64,000 nucleotides of DNA, from NCBI GenBank assembly GCA_904379015.1, contig CAJFHG010000006.1:1-64000 (forward strand), in the 5' to 3' direction. The notes under the pieces are model-generated. The model ran no database searches, had not been told where the DNA came from, and saw only the letters and a program-made list of their open reading frames with translations. The position numbers and the translations under genes were made by a program. The stretch is from Candidatus Paralachnospira caecorum (GTDB lineage Bacteria > Bacillota > Clostridia > Lachnospirales > Lachnospiraceae). Shown here one piece after another: positions 50,188 through 59,276 of the stretch. Position 1 is the stretch's first letter; the number at the start of each line of letters is the position of its first letter.

Positions 50188-50739
50188 GTGTCAGAAGCAG
50201 CTTTTATCCGTCACTGTTCTCCGACGCTGGCGGGACTGAAAACGGCAAGTCTGTTTACCAGCACATATTCATCAGAAGCAGAGGTGACGCGGATGGTGCG
50301 CCGCCTGAATCAGACCCTCGGACCCAGGGGGCTTAAGATCCTGCCCCTGCGCTATGCCAAAGGACGGGTTCTGATCTATGTATACCGCCCTTCCAGGCTG
50401 ACGGAGGATCTGAAGGGCAGTTTTGCCCGCGGTCTGCTGGAAAGCAGGGGATATCCCTGCGGAAGTGCGGAGGGATGTGTAGCCAGACTGGCCCGCCGTC
50501 TGAAAGAAAACGGGGAATTTCCCCATGAAATCGGCCTGTTTCTGGGATATCCGCCGGAAGATGTGAGAGGCTTCATAGAAAACAGAGGCGGGGCCTGCAA
50601 ATGCACGGGGTTCTGGAAGGTATACGGAGACGAGGAACAGGCACGGAAAAAATTTGCGAAATACAGAAAATGCACAGATGTTTACTGGAGACAGTGGACC
50701 GGGGGAACGTCTATTGAACGGCTTACCGTGGCCGTTTGA
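50188..50739 (+). CDS. DUF3793 family protein
   Basis: A 183-residue soluble protein of the DUF3793 family, function unknown; in clostridia it is often found beside iron-uptake or flavodoxin genes. Typical blocks are FIRHCSPTLAGLKTASLF, ILPLRYAKGRVLIYVYRP, GLFLGYPPEDVRGFI and KCTGFWKVYGDEEQA. GTG 50188 follows AAGGAGGGAGC. It is a separate unit from the ATPase operon (terminator at 50092-50136) with its own TTAG-N6-CTAA site and is followed by flavodoxin. Confidence 0.85.
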   Translation: MSEAAFIRHCSPTLAGLKTASLFTSTYSSEAEVTRMVRRLNQTLGPRGLKILPLRYAKGRVLIYVYRPSRLTEDLKGSFARGLLESRGYPCGSAEGCVARLARRLKENGEFPHEIGLFLGYPPEDVRGFIENRGGACKCTGFWKVYGDEEQARKKFAKYRKCTDVYWRQWTGGTSIERLTVAV

Positions 50740-50813
50740 TATGTTTAGATCAGGAACGGCAGAAGTAGATGCTGTTTCCTGGAAATATTATACAGAAAGG
50801 TTGGTTTTACATC

Positions 50814-51236
50814 ATGAGCAAAGTAGCAGTCGTTTATTGGAGCGGAACAGGAAATACAGAGGCCATGGCCGAGGCGGTGGCAGAGGGCGCGAAAGAAAAG
50901 GGCGCGGAGGTATCGACATTTACGCCCGACGATTTTGAAGCGGGGAAAATGGACGAATTTGACGCAGTGGCCTTTGGCTGCCCCGCTATGGGAGACGAGG
51001 TTCTGGAGGAGACCATCTTTGAACCCATGTTTGACGCATGCAAGGAAAAGCTGAAGGGAAAAAGGATCGCGCTTTTCGGCTCCTACGGATGGGGAGACGG
51101 CGAGTGGATGAGAAATTGGGAGGAAAGCTGCAAGAGCGAAGGCGCCGTGCTGGCCTGCGGCAGCGTGACCTGTGCCGACGCTCCTGATGACGAAGCATCG
51201 GCCGCCTGCAGGGAGCTGGGAGCGGCCCTGGCATAA
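50814..51236 (+). CDS. Flavodoxin
   Basis: A 140-residue short-chain flavodoxin carrying FMN. The phosphate loop SGTGNTEAMA is at about 10-19, and FGSYGWGDGEWM supplies the aromatic residues stacking on the flavin. Flavodoxins replace ferredoxins when iron is short, which fits the neighbouring iron-related genes. ATG 50814 is preceded at some distance by GAAAGG. It probably shares a transcript with the DUF3793 gene. Confidence 0.93.
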   Translation: MSKVAVVYWSGTGNTEAMAEAVAEGAKEKGAEVSTFTPDDFEAGKMDEFDAVAFGCPAMGDEVLEETIFEPMFDACKEKLKGKRIALFGSYGWGDGEWMRNWEESCKSEGAVLACGSVTCADAPDDEASAACRELGAALA

Positions 51237-51298
51237 CCGCCGTACCCGTCAAAATATGTAAAAAATGAATATAGAATGAAAATTCCCGAAAAAAGTGA

Positions 51299-51326
51299 TT
51301 GACAGGAAGACAGAAATATGTATAAT
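51299..51326 (+). promoter_or_regulatory. Promoter of the XRE-potABCD operon
   Basis: TTGACA (51299-51304), a 16-base spacer and TATAAT (51321-51326). Confidence 0.75.
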
Positions 51327-51341
51327 AAAAGCTGTTTCTGT

Positions 51342-51358
51342 GTTTAGAGATACTAAAC
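51342..51358. promoter_or_regulatory. Operator-like palindrome before the XRE regulator gene
   Basis: GTTTAG-AGATA-CTAAAC, perfect six-base arms, about ten bases past the expected transcription start. A likely autoregulatory site for the XRE-cupin protein. The spacing (N5) differs from the iron-locus sites (N6). Confidence 0.5.
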
Positions 51359-51394
51359 TTTTTGTTTATTTTTAGTTTTCGGGGAACAGAAAAG

Positions 51395-51418
51395 AGTCCC
51401 TTAAAAGGGACTTTTTTT
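51395..51418 (+). terminator. Leader terminator between promoter and XRE-potABCD
   Basis: AGTCCC (51395-51400), loop TTAAAA, GGGACT (51407-51412) and a run of seven Ts. It lies downstream of the promoter and 29 bases before the first gene, so it may act as an attenuator. GGGGA at 51381 could pair with TCCC as an alternative. Confidence 0.65.
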
Positions 51419-51446
51419 GCGCCGCAGAGAGAGAGGCCAAAGGACG

Positions 51447-51980
51447 ATGAATATCGGGCAGAAGCTGAAAGAACTCAGAGTGCTGAAGGGACTTACCCAG
51501 GAGGAGCTGGCGGACAGAGCGGAGCTTTCCAAGGGATTTATTTCACAGCTGGAGCGGGATCTGACGTCTCCGTCGATCGCGACGCTGACAGATATCCTCC
51601 AGTGTCTGGGAACTACGCTCAACGAGTTTTTTACAGAAGACGTGGAGGAACAGATCGTATTCGGAGTGGAAGACTATTTTGTAAAAAAGGATGAAGAACT
51701 CAGGAATACGATTCAGTGGATCATTCCCAATGCCCAGAAAAATATCATGGAGCCCATTCTTCTGACTCTGGAAAAAGGCGGAGCCACTTATCCGGATACG
51801 CCCCATGAAGGAGAGGAATTTGGATATGTGCTGCAGGGCAGCATTGTGATTCACGTCGGGGCAAAGAGCTACCGGGCCAAAAAAGGGGAATCCTTTTATT
51901 TTACGCCGGATAAACAACATTATCTTACATCGAAGGCAGGAGCTGTCATCATATGGGTCAGCTCACCGCCCAGCTTTTAG
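51447..51980 (+). CDS. XRE-family regulator with cupin domain
   Basis: A 177-residue regulator: helix-turn-helix at about 6-60 ([19 protein letters not shown], then [11 protein letters not shown]) and a C-terminal cupin (about 105-172, with [14 protein letters not shown] and [13 protein letters not shown]). Proteins of this layout (PuuR-like) commonly control polyamine genes, and it heads the potABCD operon: potA starts 11 bases after its stop. ATG 51447 follows AAAGGACG. The palindrome at 51342 is its likely operator. Confidence 0.9.
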   Translation: MNIGQKLKELRVLKGLTQEELADRAELSKGFISQLERDLTSPSIATLTDILQCLGTTLNEFFTEDVEEQIVFGVEDYFVKKDEELRNTIQWIIPNAQKNIMEPILLTLEKGGATYPDTPHEGEEFGYVLQGSIVIHVGAKSYRAKKGESFYFTPDKQHYLTSKAGAVIIWVSSPPSF

Positions 51981-51991
51981 GAGGTACGCAG

Positions 51992-53068
51992 ATGAGCAAT
52001 ACACCACTGATCCAGCTGGAAGGCGTGTCAAAGTCGTTTGACAAAACAATGGTTCTGGACGACCTGAACCTGTCTATTCAGGAGAATGAGTTTATGACCC
52101 TGCTGGGCCCGAGCGGCTGCGGCAAAACGACGACGCTCCGTATCATCGGCGGATTTGAGAAGCCTGATACGGGAAAGTTTTTTTTTGACGGCAGAGATAT
52201 TACGAATCTGGCGCCAAACAAGCGGCCCCTGAATACGGTATTTCAGAAGTATGCTCTGTTTTCCCATATGAATATTGCGGAGAACATCGCTTTCGGACTG
52301 AAGATCAAAGGCAAATCAAAGGCTTATATTAACGATAAGATCAAATACGCTCTGAAGCTGGTCAATCTGGACGGGTTTGAGAAACGCAGCGTTGCTTCTC
52401 TGAGCGGCGGACAGCAGCAGAGAATCGCCATAGCCAGGGCAATCGTCAATGAACCGAAGGTGCTGCTCCTGGATGAGCCTCTGGGTGCGCTGGATCTGAA
52501 GCTGCGCCAGGATATGCAGTATGAGCTGATCCGGCTGAAAAATGAGCTGGGCATTACCTTCATCTATGTGACCCATGACCAGGAGGAAGCGCTGACCATG
52601 TCCGATACCATCGTGGTCATGAATCAGGGATATATTCAGCAGATGGGGACGCCTGAGGATATTTACAATGAACCGGAAAACGCTTTTGTGGCGGACTTTA
52701 TCGGAGACAGCAATATCATTGACGGTACGATGATCCGGGATGAGCTGGTGGAGATCCTGGGGGTGCGCTTTGCCTGCGTGGATACGGGATTCGGGCAGAA
52801 CCGGCCTGTGGACGTGGTGATCCGTCCGGAGGATGTGGAGCTTCTGCCGCAGGGGGAAGGTACCATGGAAGGCGTTGTCACCCATCTGATCTTCAAAGGC
52901 GTGCATTATGAGATGGAAGTGACAGCCGGCGGCTTCGAGTGGCTGGTCCATTCCACAGTCTGTCATCCGGTGGGAACGAAGGTCAGCATACATGTGGACC
53001 CCTTCAACATTCAGATCATGAAGAAGCCGGAGTCCGAGGATGAGGAGGCGGTGGGAGTCAATGAGTAA
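51992..53068 (+). CDS. potA: Spermidine/putrescine ABC transporter ATP-binding protein
   Basis: A 358-residue ABC ATPase. Walker A GPSGCGKT is at 39-46, the signature LSGGQQQR follows, and Walker B is [14 protein letters not shown]-terminal TOBE domain (about 275-350) is typical of PotA. TTAGGAGG precedes ATG 51992, while the upstream in-frame start lies within the regulator gene and is rejected. Overlap of eight bases with potB implies coupled translation. Confidence 0.95.
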   Translation: MSNTPLIQLEGVSKSFDKTMVLDDLNLSIQENEFMTLLGPSGCGKTTTLRIIGGFEKPDTGKFFFDGRDITNLAPNKRPLNTVFQKYALFSHMNIAENIAFGLKIKGKSKAYINDKIKYALKLVNLDGFEKRSVASLSGGQQQRIAIARAIVNEPKVLLLDEPLGALDLKLRQDMQYELIRLKNELGITFIYVTHDQEEALTMSDTIVVMNQGYIQQMGTPEDIYNEPENAFVADFIGDSNIIDGTMIRDELVEILGVRFACVDTGFGQNRPVDVVIRPEDVELLPQGEGTMEGVVTHLIFKGVHYEMEVTAGGFEWLVHSTVCHPVGTKVSIHVDPFNIQIMKKPESEDEEAVGVNE

Positions 53069-53873
53069 GAAATTATTGTCCGCGCCTTATCTGGTATGGA
53101 TGATCGGTTTTACCATTATCCCTCTGGCGCTGATCGTCTATTACGGACTCACGGATCGATCGGGAGCATTTACTCTGGAGAACATCATGGCGATCGCGAC
53201 GCCGGAGCGGATGAACGCGCTGATCCGTTCGCTCAAGCTGTCCCTGATCAGTACAGCGGTCTGTCTTGTGCTGGCTTATCCGCTGGCCATGATCCTGAAA
53301 AGTCTGAAGGTAAAGCAGAGCAGTTTTATTGTGTTTATATTTATTCTTCCCATGTGGATGAATTTCCTTCTGAGAACAATGGCGTGGCAGACGCTTCTGG
53401 ACAGGAACGGCGTGATCAATCAGATCCTGAATTTTCTGCATCTGCCTCAGCTCAATATCATCAATACACAGACTGCCATTGTATTCGGCATGGTTTATAA
53501 TTTCCTGCCTTTTATGGTATTGCCCATTTACAATGTGCTGGTAAAAATCGGAGACGATACGGTGGAGGCGGCGCGGGATCTGGGAGCCAACAGCGTCCAG
53601 ACCTTTTTCCGGGTGATCCTGCCCCTCAGTGTGCCGGGCGTGGTGAGCGGCATTACCATGGTGTTCGTGCCGGCTCTGACCACCTTCGTGATTTCGGATC
53701 TGCTGGGCGGAGGCATGGTGCTTCTGATCGGCAATGTGATCGAGCAGGAATTTACCTTTACGGCCAACTGGAATCAGGGGGCAGGGCTTTCCCTGGTGCT
53801 GATGGTGTTCATTCTGATCAGCATGGCCCTGCTGGCCAAGTATGATAAAGACGGAGAGGGGGCGTCGTTTTGA
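53061..53873 (+). CDS. potB: Spermidine/putrescine ABC transporter permease
   Basis: A 270-residue permease with six membrane segments. The cytoplasmic EAA loop reads [20 protein letters not shown], which contacts the PotA ATPase. ATG 53061 overlaps the end of potA and is preceded by GGAGGCGGTGGGAG. The last four bases overlap the potC start. Confidence 0.95.
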   Translation: MSKKLLSAPYLVWMIGFTIIPLALIVYYGLTDRSGAFTLENIMAIATPERMNALIRSLKLSLISTAVCLVLAYPLAMILKSLKVKQSSFIVFIFILPMWMNFLLRTMAWQTLLDRNGVINQILNFLHLPQLNIINTQTAIVFGMVYNFLPFMVLPIYNVLVKIGDDTVEAARDLGANSVQTFFRVILPLSVPGVVSGITMVFVPALTTFVISDLLGGGMVLLIGNVIEQEFTFTANWNQGAGLSLVLMVFILISMALLAKYDKDGEGASF

Positions 53874-54664
53874 TCGGACGGTTTTTCAAACGGTTTTATC
53901 TCGTGGTGATTTTTATTTTTCTGTATGTGCCGATCGTGGCGCTGATGATCCTGTCATTCAATAACTCAAAATATATGTCCCAGTGGGACGGCTTCAGTCT
54001 GAAATGGTATGAGCAGCTGTTCAGCAGCAGCCTGATCATGTCCGCTTTATGGAACACCCTGATCATCGCGTTCCTGTCGGCGCTGATCGCCACCATAATC
54101 GGGACAGTTGCATGCATCGGAATCAATAACATGAAGAAGGTGCCCAGAACGATCGTGATGGGGATGAACAATATTCCGCTGATGAACGCGGATATCGTGA
54201 CCGGGATTTCCCTGATGCTCTGTTTTATCGCGTTTGGGGTCAGCCTGGGGTTCGGCACCATTCTGATCGCCCATATTACATTTAATATTCCCTATGTGGT
54301 CCTGAGTGTCATGCCGAAAATGAAGCAGACGGAGAAGAGTACATATGAGGCGGCTGTGGATCTGGGGGCAACGCCTGTCCAGGCGTTTTTCAAGGTGGTA
54401 TTTCCCGATATCCTTCCGGGGATCCTGTCAGGATTTCTGCTGTCCTTTACGATGTCCCTGGATGATTTTACCATTACCCATTTCACAAAGGGGGCGGGCA
54501 TCAATACCCTGTCTACCCTGATTTACAGCGAGGTGCGCAAGGGCGTGCGGCCCAGTTTGTACGCGCTGTCAACGATATTGTTCCTGGCAGTCCTGATCCT
54601 GCTGATCATCGCGAATCTGCCGAAGGGAAAGAGCAAAGAGAAAGAGCTTATAAAGGAGAGATGA
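53870..54664 (+). CDS. potC: Spermidine/putrescine ABC transporter permease
   Basis: A 264-residue partner permease with six membrane segments and its own EAA loop (EAAVDLGATPVQAFFKVVFP). The probable start is TTG 53870, overlapping the potB stop as TTGA, with GGAGAGGGGGCG upstream; no ATG gives a full first helix. potD follows after six bases. Confidence 0.94.
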   Translation: MIGRFFKRFYLVVIFIFLYVPIVALMILSFNNSKYMSQWDGFSLKWYEQLFSSSLIMSALWNTLIIAFLSALIATIIGTVACIGINNMKKVPRTIVMGMNNIPLMNADIVTGISLMLCFIAFGVSLGFGTILIAHITFNIPYVVLSVMPKMKQTEKSTYEAAVDLGATPVQAFFKVVFPDILPGILSGFLLSFTMSLDDFTITHFTKGAGINTLSTLIYSEVRKGVRPSLYALSTILFLAVLILLIIANLPKGKSKEKELIKER

Positions 54665-54670
54665 CGAGAA

Positions 54671-55735
54671 ATGAAAAAGAGAATGCTTGCGGCGGCGCTT
54701 GCTGCCATGATGTGTGTTTCCTTTACTGCCGGCTGCGGCGGGGGATCGGAAGATTCGGGAGAAAAGGTTTATGTTTACAACTGGGGCGAATACATCGACG
54801 AAGAAGTGATCCAGATGTTTGAGGAAGAGACGGGGATCGAAGTGGTCTACGATACATTTGAGACCAACGAGGAAATGTATCCGGTCATCGAAGCGGGCGG
54901 CAGAGTCTATGATGTGGTATGTCCTTCCGACTATATGATTGAAAAGATGATTGCGAATGATCTGCTGGCTGAGATCAATTTTGACAATGTTCCCAATATC
55001 CAGTATGTCAGCGACAGTATTATGGAAGGCTCAAAAGCCTTTGACCCGGAAAATAAATATTCGGTGCCCTATACCTTTGGAACACTGGGAATTCTTTACA
55101 ATACGTCCATGATCGATGAGGAGATCACCAGCTGGACTTCCCTGTGGAATGAAGAATATGAGGGAAATATTCTGATGTACAACAGTCCCAGAGATCTGTT
55201 TACGGCGCCTCTGGCGATCCTGGGCTACTCCCTGAATACGACGGACGAGAATGAGCTGAATGAGGCAAAGGAGATGCTCCTCGAGCAGAAGCCTCTGGTT
55301 CAGAGATATGTCATGGATCAGATCAAGGACAGCATGATCTCCGGCAGCGCTGCTATTGCCATGTGCTATTCAGGCGAGGTGCTGCAGCTGCAGGAAGGGA
55401 ATTCAGATCTGGCTTATGTGGTGCCGGAAGAAGGCAGCAATTATTTTATCGATTCCTGGGTAATTCCCGCGAATGCTGAGAACAAAGAGAATGCGGAAGC
55501 CTGGATCAATTTCCTGAACAAACCGGAAATTGCCCTGAAAAATTTTGAGTATATTACCTATTCAACGCCCAATACCGGAGCCCAGGAGCTGATGGATGAA
55601 GAGCTTCTTTCCAATCCGGCGGTATTCCCCGGCGAGGATATCCTGTCCAAGTGTGAGGTGTTCCATTCTCTGGGAGAAGAAGGGGATGATCTGTTCAATG
55701 AGATGTGGATGGAGATCAGAGACGCAGATGTGTAA
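54671..55735 (+). CDS. potD: Spermidine/putrescine-binding lipoprotein
   Basis: A 354-residue extracellular solute-binding lipoprotein. The signal peptide ends in the lipobox FTAGC with the lipidated Cys22, followed by a Gly/Ser/Asp spacer. VYVYNWGEYIDEEV, SDYMIEKM and the later SWVIPANAENKENAEAWINF are typical of PotD. Which polyamine is bound cannot be told from the sequence alone. A terminator at 55810 closes the operon. Confidence 0.95.
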   Translation: MKKRMLAAALAAMMCVSFTAGCGGGSEDSGEKVYVYNWGEYIDEEVIQMFEEETGIEVVYDTFETNEEMYPVIEAGGRVYDVVCPSDYMIEKMIANDLLAEINFDNVPNIQYVSDSIMEGSKAFDPENKYSVPYTFGTLGILYNTSMIDEEITSWTSLWNEEYEGNILMYNSPRDLFTAPLAILGYSLNTTDENELNEAKEMLLEQKPLVQRYVMDQIKDSMISGSAAIAMCYSGEVLQLQEGNSDLAYVVPEEGSNYFIDSWVIPANAENKENAEAWINFLNKPEIALKNFEYITYSTPNTGAQELMDEELLSNPAVFPGEDILSKCEVFHSLGEEGDDLFNEMWMEIRDADV

Positions 55736-55809
55736 ATAAGTTCGGAGAAGAGCCGTTGGTCTGATTTTGAAATGAACGGCTGTATGAAACAGTTGCTGTA
55801 ATTACTTGA

Positions 55810-55842
55810 GGGGAGGCCGTGTGTTTCTGGCTTCCCCTTTTT
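55810..55842 (+). terminator. Terminator after potABCD
   Basis: GGGGAGGCC (55810-55818) pairs with GGCTTCCCC (55829-55837, one G-U), then TTTTT. Confidence 0.85.
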
Positions 55843-56059
55843 GTTCTCAATGTGCCACGTCCCTGCCAGGAATGCAATATCTCTGCAAGGTTTCCAGATG
55901 TCCGATTTAAAGATAATAAAGGCCTCTGAATCATTATAAAATGGAGGGAAAAGCAGCAATGCGCATTCGGGAGTTTTCACTGTCTTTTTCTTAATTCTTT
56001 CTTATGAAACAGCTGGAAACAGTGAATAGGACTTTACCACGAGGAAAAACCGTGTTAAA
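55843..56059 (+). other. Intergenic stretch without an assignable gene
   Basis: AT-rich DNA between the pot terminator and the PHP gene. It contains a TATAAA near 55935 without a good -35 and an 11-codon frame at 55959 after GGAGGG, neither convincing. Confidence 0.4.
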
Positions 56060-56899
56060 ATGTCAGAGTACGTTTTTACACAGTTTTTTGAAAGGGATGA
56101 TGATTTGAAATTTGACTTTCATTGCCATACAAGGAACGGCTCTCTTGATGCGAAGGTAGATATTGTAGAGTATGCGAACCTTCTCAGAGAGCAGGGGTTT
56201 GGGGGAATGATGGTTACCGATCACAACAGTTACAACGGGTATCGGGCCTGGAGGCGGTACGCTGAAAGGACAGGCGGATTTGAGGATTTTACAGTATTGA
56301 AAGGGATTGAGTATGATACACTCGATGCGGGACATATTCTGGTAGTCATGCCGGATGATGTCCGTCTGAAGCTTCTGGAAATCCGCGGCCTGCCGGTACG
56401 CATGCTGATAAAAGTGGTTCACGGATACGGAGGTATTCTCGGGCCGGCTCATCCTTACGGAGCCAAATTCCTGAGCGCCATGTGCTCTGAACGGCTCAGG
56501 CGGGATGAAACACTGATTCATGAATTTGATTTTGTGGAAACGTTTAATACCTGTGAGCTTGTCCAGTCCAATGAAAAAGCCAGAAAACTGGCAGAGCAGT
56601 ACGGAAAGGTCTGCTTCGGCGGATCGGATTCTCACAGAGCCGAATATATTGGGATGGGCTACACTGAGATCAGGCATCCGGTGACTTGCTGCAATGACCT
56701 GATCCGTCTGGTGAAAGCCCATGAGATCGCGGGATGCGGCGGCACAGAGCGAAAGCCGAAGGAGCGGACTGCGGCGGTGCAGGCAATGCTGGGGGCGGCC
56801 TGGAAGGTTTATAACAGAGGGCTGGCCGTGGCAAAGGCCCATGCGAGGACAACGGGACTGAGGGCCCTGGGACTTCAGAGTCCGGCCCACGGTCTGTAA
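56060..56899 (+). CDS. PHP-domain phosphoesterase
   Basis: A 279-residue protein with a complete PHP metal site: FDFHCHT, MVTDHNSYNG, the Glu in KGIEYDT, AHPYG and GGSDSHRAEYIG. The family hydrolyses phosphate esters, including nucleotides and histidinol phosphate. Residues after about 235 lie outside the PHP core and have no match I know. The start is uncertain: ATG 56060 has a weak GAGGAAA site, while TTG 56105 would give MKFDFHCHT, a more typical PHP beginning. Confidence 0.82.
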   Translation: MSEYVFTQFFERDDDLKFDFHCHTRNGSLDAKVDIVEYANLLREQGFGGMMVTDHNSYNGYRAWRRYAERTGGFEDFTVLKGIEYDTLDAGHILVVMPDDVRLKLLEIRGLPVRMLIKVVHGYGGILGPAHPYGAKFLSAMCSERLRRDETLIHEFDFVETFNTCELVQSNEKARKLAEQYGKVCFGGSDSHRAEYIGMGYTEIRHPVTCCNDLIRLVKAHEIAGCGGTERKPKERTAAVQAMLGAAWKVYNRGLAVAKAHARTTGLRALGLQSPAHGL

Positions 56900-56932
56900 A
56901 AGCGGAAATGCTGTAAATGGAGGAAACAGATC

Positions 56933-57733
56933 ATGCGAGGGTTGCGTCAATGGATGTCTGATCATAGTGAGATTGCGGGCATTCTTGTGTTTTTATTAAT
57001 TGTAGTCGTCATAAGCGGCATTTCTTACGGGATCAGCTATGCTACCGGCCGGGGAAGCGGAAGAACAGGGCAGGTACAGGAAAGCAGAACGGAGGAGACA
57101 ACAGAAGAAACCTCAGAGCATGCGGATGAGAGCTCTTCTGCAGAGAGCCAGGCGGAAAGCGAATCGTCTTCCGCGGCACAGACAGAGCCTGCTTCTTCAG
57201 AGGCTTCCGGGAACGAATCTTCATCCGCGGCGTCGGGAAACGGGACGGCGTCTGAACCCTCTGTGGGAGATACCATTAATGAGTACGGTGTTTATTTCCA
57301 GATCGTGGATGAGAGTGTGACCGCGAAGATCGAAACGAATCTCCGCCGTGTTCCCAGCACAGAGAATGACGCGGATGTGGTTGCGACCATTTATAACGGA
57401 GAGTGGATCAGACGGACAGGAATCGGCCATAACGGCTGGTCCAGAGTGGAATATAACGGACAGGTGCTGTATGCGGTGACCAGTTATCTTTCTACGGACG
57501 GTTCTTCCTCTTCTGAGCCTACCTATCAGGAGACCAGCGACAGTGTGACTGCCAAGGAAGAGGTCTATCTGCGGCAGACTCCGGATTCTTCCAACGACAG
57601 CAACATAGTGGCAACGCTGCCCCGCGGACAGTTTGTAACGAGGACGGGTATTGGAAGCAATGGATGGTCCAGACTGGATTATAATGGGACTGTGGTCTAT
57701 GCGGTGACCAGCCTGCTGACGACAGAGCAGTAA
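56933..57733 (+). CDS. Membrane-anchored protein with two bacterial SH3 domains
   Basis: A 266-residue protein: an uncleaved N-terminal membrane helix (about 14-37), a Ser/Glu-rich flexible linker (about 45-112), then two SH3b repeats (about 125-190 and 201-263) sharing RRTGIGHNGWSRVEYNG / TRTGIGSNGWSRLDYNG. SH3b domains bind peptidoglycan or cell-wall peptides. No catalytic domain is present, so it is probably a wall-binding or scaffold protein. GGAGGAAACAG precedes the ATG. Confidence 0.85.
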   Translation: MRGLRQWMSDHSEIAGILVFLLIVVVISGISYGISYATGRGSGRTGQVQESRTEETTEETSEHADESSSAESQAESESSSAAQTEPASSEASGNESSSAASGNGTASEPSVGDTINEYGVYFQIVDESVTAKIETNLRRVPSTENDADVVATIYNGEWIRRTGIGHNGWSRVEYNGQVLYAVTSYLSTDGSSSSEPTYQETSDSVTAKEEVYLRQTPDSSNDSNIVATLPRGQFVTRTGIGSNGWSRLDYNGTVVYAVTSLLTTEQ

Positions 57734-57785
57734 GCAGACAGCAGGAGAAAAGAACAGAATATAATAGAACAGGAAACAATAGAAG

Positions 57786-57820
57786 GGGATCTGTCCTTTA
57801 TTTGAGACAGATCCCTCTTG
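57786..57820. terminator. Terminator between the SH3 and SOD-like genes
   Basis: GGGATCTGTC (57786-57795) pairs perfectly with GACAGATCCC (57806-57815), followed by TCTTGT. Confidence 0.75.
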
Positions 57821-57909
57821 TACTGAAGTGTGTCGGATGTGGCGGAAGCAATGTCCTTATGCCGGAGGAAAACGCGATACCGGACAGGAACTGGCAGGCT
57901 GCTTCCGGA

Positions 57910-58398
57910 TCAGGGCATTGTGTTCCGGATGATGCCGCAGGCTATTTTCTCTCCGGAGTCGCCTGACGGCTGGGAACGGAAATCATCGGCCTGACTGTGA
58001 ATGACAACGGTGTGTCCGATGATGTCTTCCGGTTCAAACCGGTCGGTATAGAACAGAATGAGGGTATATCCATTGTTCCCAAAGAGCGGCGGCAGATCTC
58101 CTGCATGGTCCGGATGGCTGCAGCCGCCGGGGTTATAGTGGTTTCCGGTATCGGAAAAGCCGGCTCCCCGGCAATCTGTTCCTTCATGGATGTGACATCC
58201 AAAAATGTGTTGTTTGCATGCCTGACCGTCATCGGGCAGACCGGCTGCCTCGACGGCAGCCAGTGTTCCGTCCAGAAACGGATAAAAACAGACAAAGCCA
58301 TGAATGTCAGGGTACTGGTCGCTGCCGAACAGGTCTGCGCAGGCGGAGGGACGGGTGCGCAGGATTGTCAGAAGTGCGGAATTCAGTTCTTTTCTCAT
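57910..58398 (-). CDS. Cu/Zn superoxide dismutase family protein in the cotJ operon
   Basis: A 162-residue protein with the full metal set of Cu/Zn SOD: copper ligands His69, His71, His87 and His134 (GCHIHEG, GNHYNP, VVIH), zinc ligands His87, His95, His98 and Asp101 (SHPDHAGD), and the disulfide pair Cys76 and Cys154. There is no signal peptide, unlike most bacterial SodC. It starts three bases after the cotJC stop with AGGA upstream, so it is the last gene of the spore-coat operon. Superoxide dismutation feeding the neighbouring Mn catalase is a natural reading. Confidence 0.85.
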   Translation of the reverse strand: MRKELNSALLTILRTRPSACADLFGSDQYPDIHGFVCFYPFLDGTLAAVEAAGLPDDGQACKQHIFGCHIHEGTDCRGAGFSDTGNHYNPGGCSHPDHAGDLPPLFGNNGYTLILFYTDRFEPEDIIGHTVVIHSQADDFRSQPSGDSGEKIACGIIRNTMP

Positions 58399-58401
58399 GG
58401 T

Positions 58402-59028
58402 TTATTTCCTGGAAGAACGGCCATTCCCGGCCATTTTGTCAAATGCGGGATTGAACGCGTAGAAGTTTTTGGAGTCCAGATGGTCCTGGGTGATGCGAAG
58501 TGCTTCGCCGAAACGCTGAAAATGCACGATTTCCCGTTCCCGCAGGAAGCGGATGGGATCGCAGACCTCCGGATCTTTTACCAGGCGAAGGATATTGTCG
58601 TAGGTGGAGCGGGCCTTTTGTTCAGCTGCCATATCTTCATAGAGATCCGTGATGGGATCGCCTTTGGACTGGAACTCGCAGGCATTGAAGGGGATCCCTC
58701 CGGCAGCCTGGGGCCAGATTCCGGCAGTGTGATCCACATAATATGCGGCAAATCCCTCGGCTTCCAGCTGTTCCGCGGTCAGGTTGCGGGTCAGCTGATG
58801 AACAATAGCAGCAACAATCTCAAGATGGGCCAGCTCTTCAGTGCCGATATCTGTCAGCACTGCCTGACATTCTTTATAAGGCATGACGTAGCGTTGGGAA
58901 AGATAACGCATGGAGGCGCCCATTTCCCCGTCCGGTCCACCGTACTGACTCATGATGATCTTTGCGATTTTCGCATTCGGCGTGGAAATATTTACCGGGT
59001 ACTGCAGCCGCTTCTCATAGTTCCACAC
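58402..59028 (-). CDS. cotJC: CotJC spore protein, manganese catalase family
   Basis: A 208-residue ferritin-like di-manganese protein. Probable metal ligands are Glu35, Glu65, His68, Glu136 and His169 (GEMGASMRY, TEELAHLE, EQKARSTYDN, REREIVHF). GTG 59028 follows GGAAGGAGG and gives MWNYEKRLQYP, the standard CotJC N-terminus; longer frames are rejected. Its start overlaps the cotJB end by 37 bases. Confidence 0.93.
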   Translation of the reverse strand: MWNYEKRLQYPVNISTPNAKIAKIIMSQYGGPDGEMGASMRYLSQRYVMPYKECQAVLTDIGTEELAHLEIVAAIVHQLTRNLTAEQLEAEGFAAYYVDHTAGIWPQAAGGIPFNACEFQSKGDPITDLYEDMAAEQKARSTYDNILRLVKDPEVCDPIRFLREREIVHFQRFGEALRITQDHLDSKNFYAFNPAFDKMAGNGRSSRK

Positions 59029-59276
59029 TGGCCTGCACCTCCTTCCCAGGGCCAGGGGCCGTTTACCCAGGTCCAATAATCGGCAGAATCTTTGATGCTG
59101 TCTTTGGTGAGCGGGCCGTACTGACATTCAAATGCCTTTACAGCGGTTTCTCTGGAGTCTCTCATGCACTGGTAATAGGCCAGGGCTTCCTGGTCGTCGG
59201 GGTGGGTGTCCAGGTAAAGGAGCACGTCATCTACCGCGAAGCTGTATTGATAAATCTGGGTCATCAGATCATTCAT
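58992..59276 (-). CDS. cotJB: Spore coat protein CotJB
   Basis: A 94-residue CotJB protein. IYQYSFAVDDVLLYLDTHP and the later ADYWTWVNGPWPWEGG are family blocks. ATG 59276 overlaps the end of cotJA by four bases, and GGGAGG lies 14 bases upstream. The C-terminus extends past the usual GPWPWE end by about 14 residues. Confidence 0.9.
   Translation of the reverse strand: MNDLMTQIYQYSFAVDDVLLYLDTHPDDQEALAYYQCMRDSRETAVKAFECQYGPLTKDSIKDSADYWTWVNGPWPWEGGAGQCGTMRSGCSTR

Noticed and set aside
55959-55994. 11-codon frame after GGAGGG before the PHP gene
   Set aside because: Too short, no regulatory codons or attenuator nearby, and no conservation evidence available.
58218-58454. Plus-strand frames across the cotJ/SOD region (also 57997-59079 and 58962-59459)
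   Set aside because: The minus strand carries clear SOD, CotJC, CotJB and CotJA motifs with correct ribosome sites. The plus frames are shadows.
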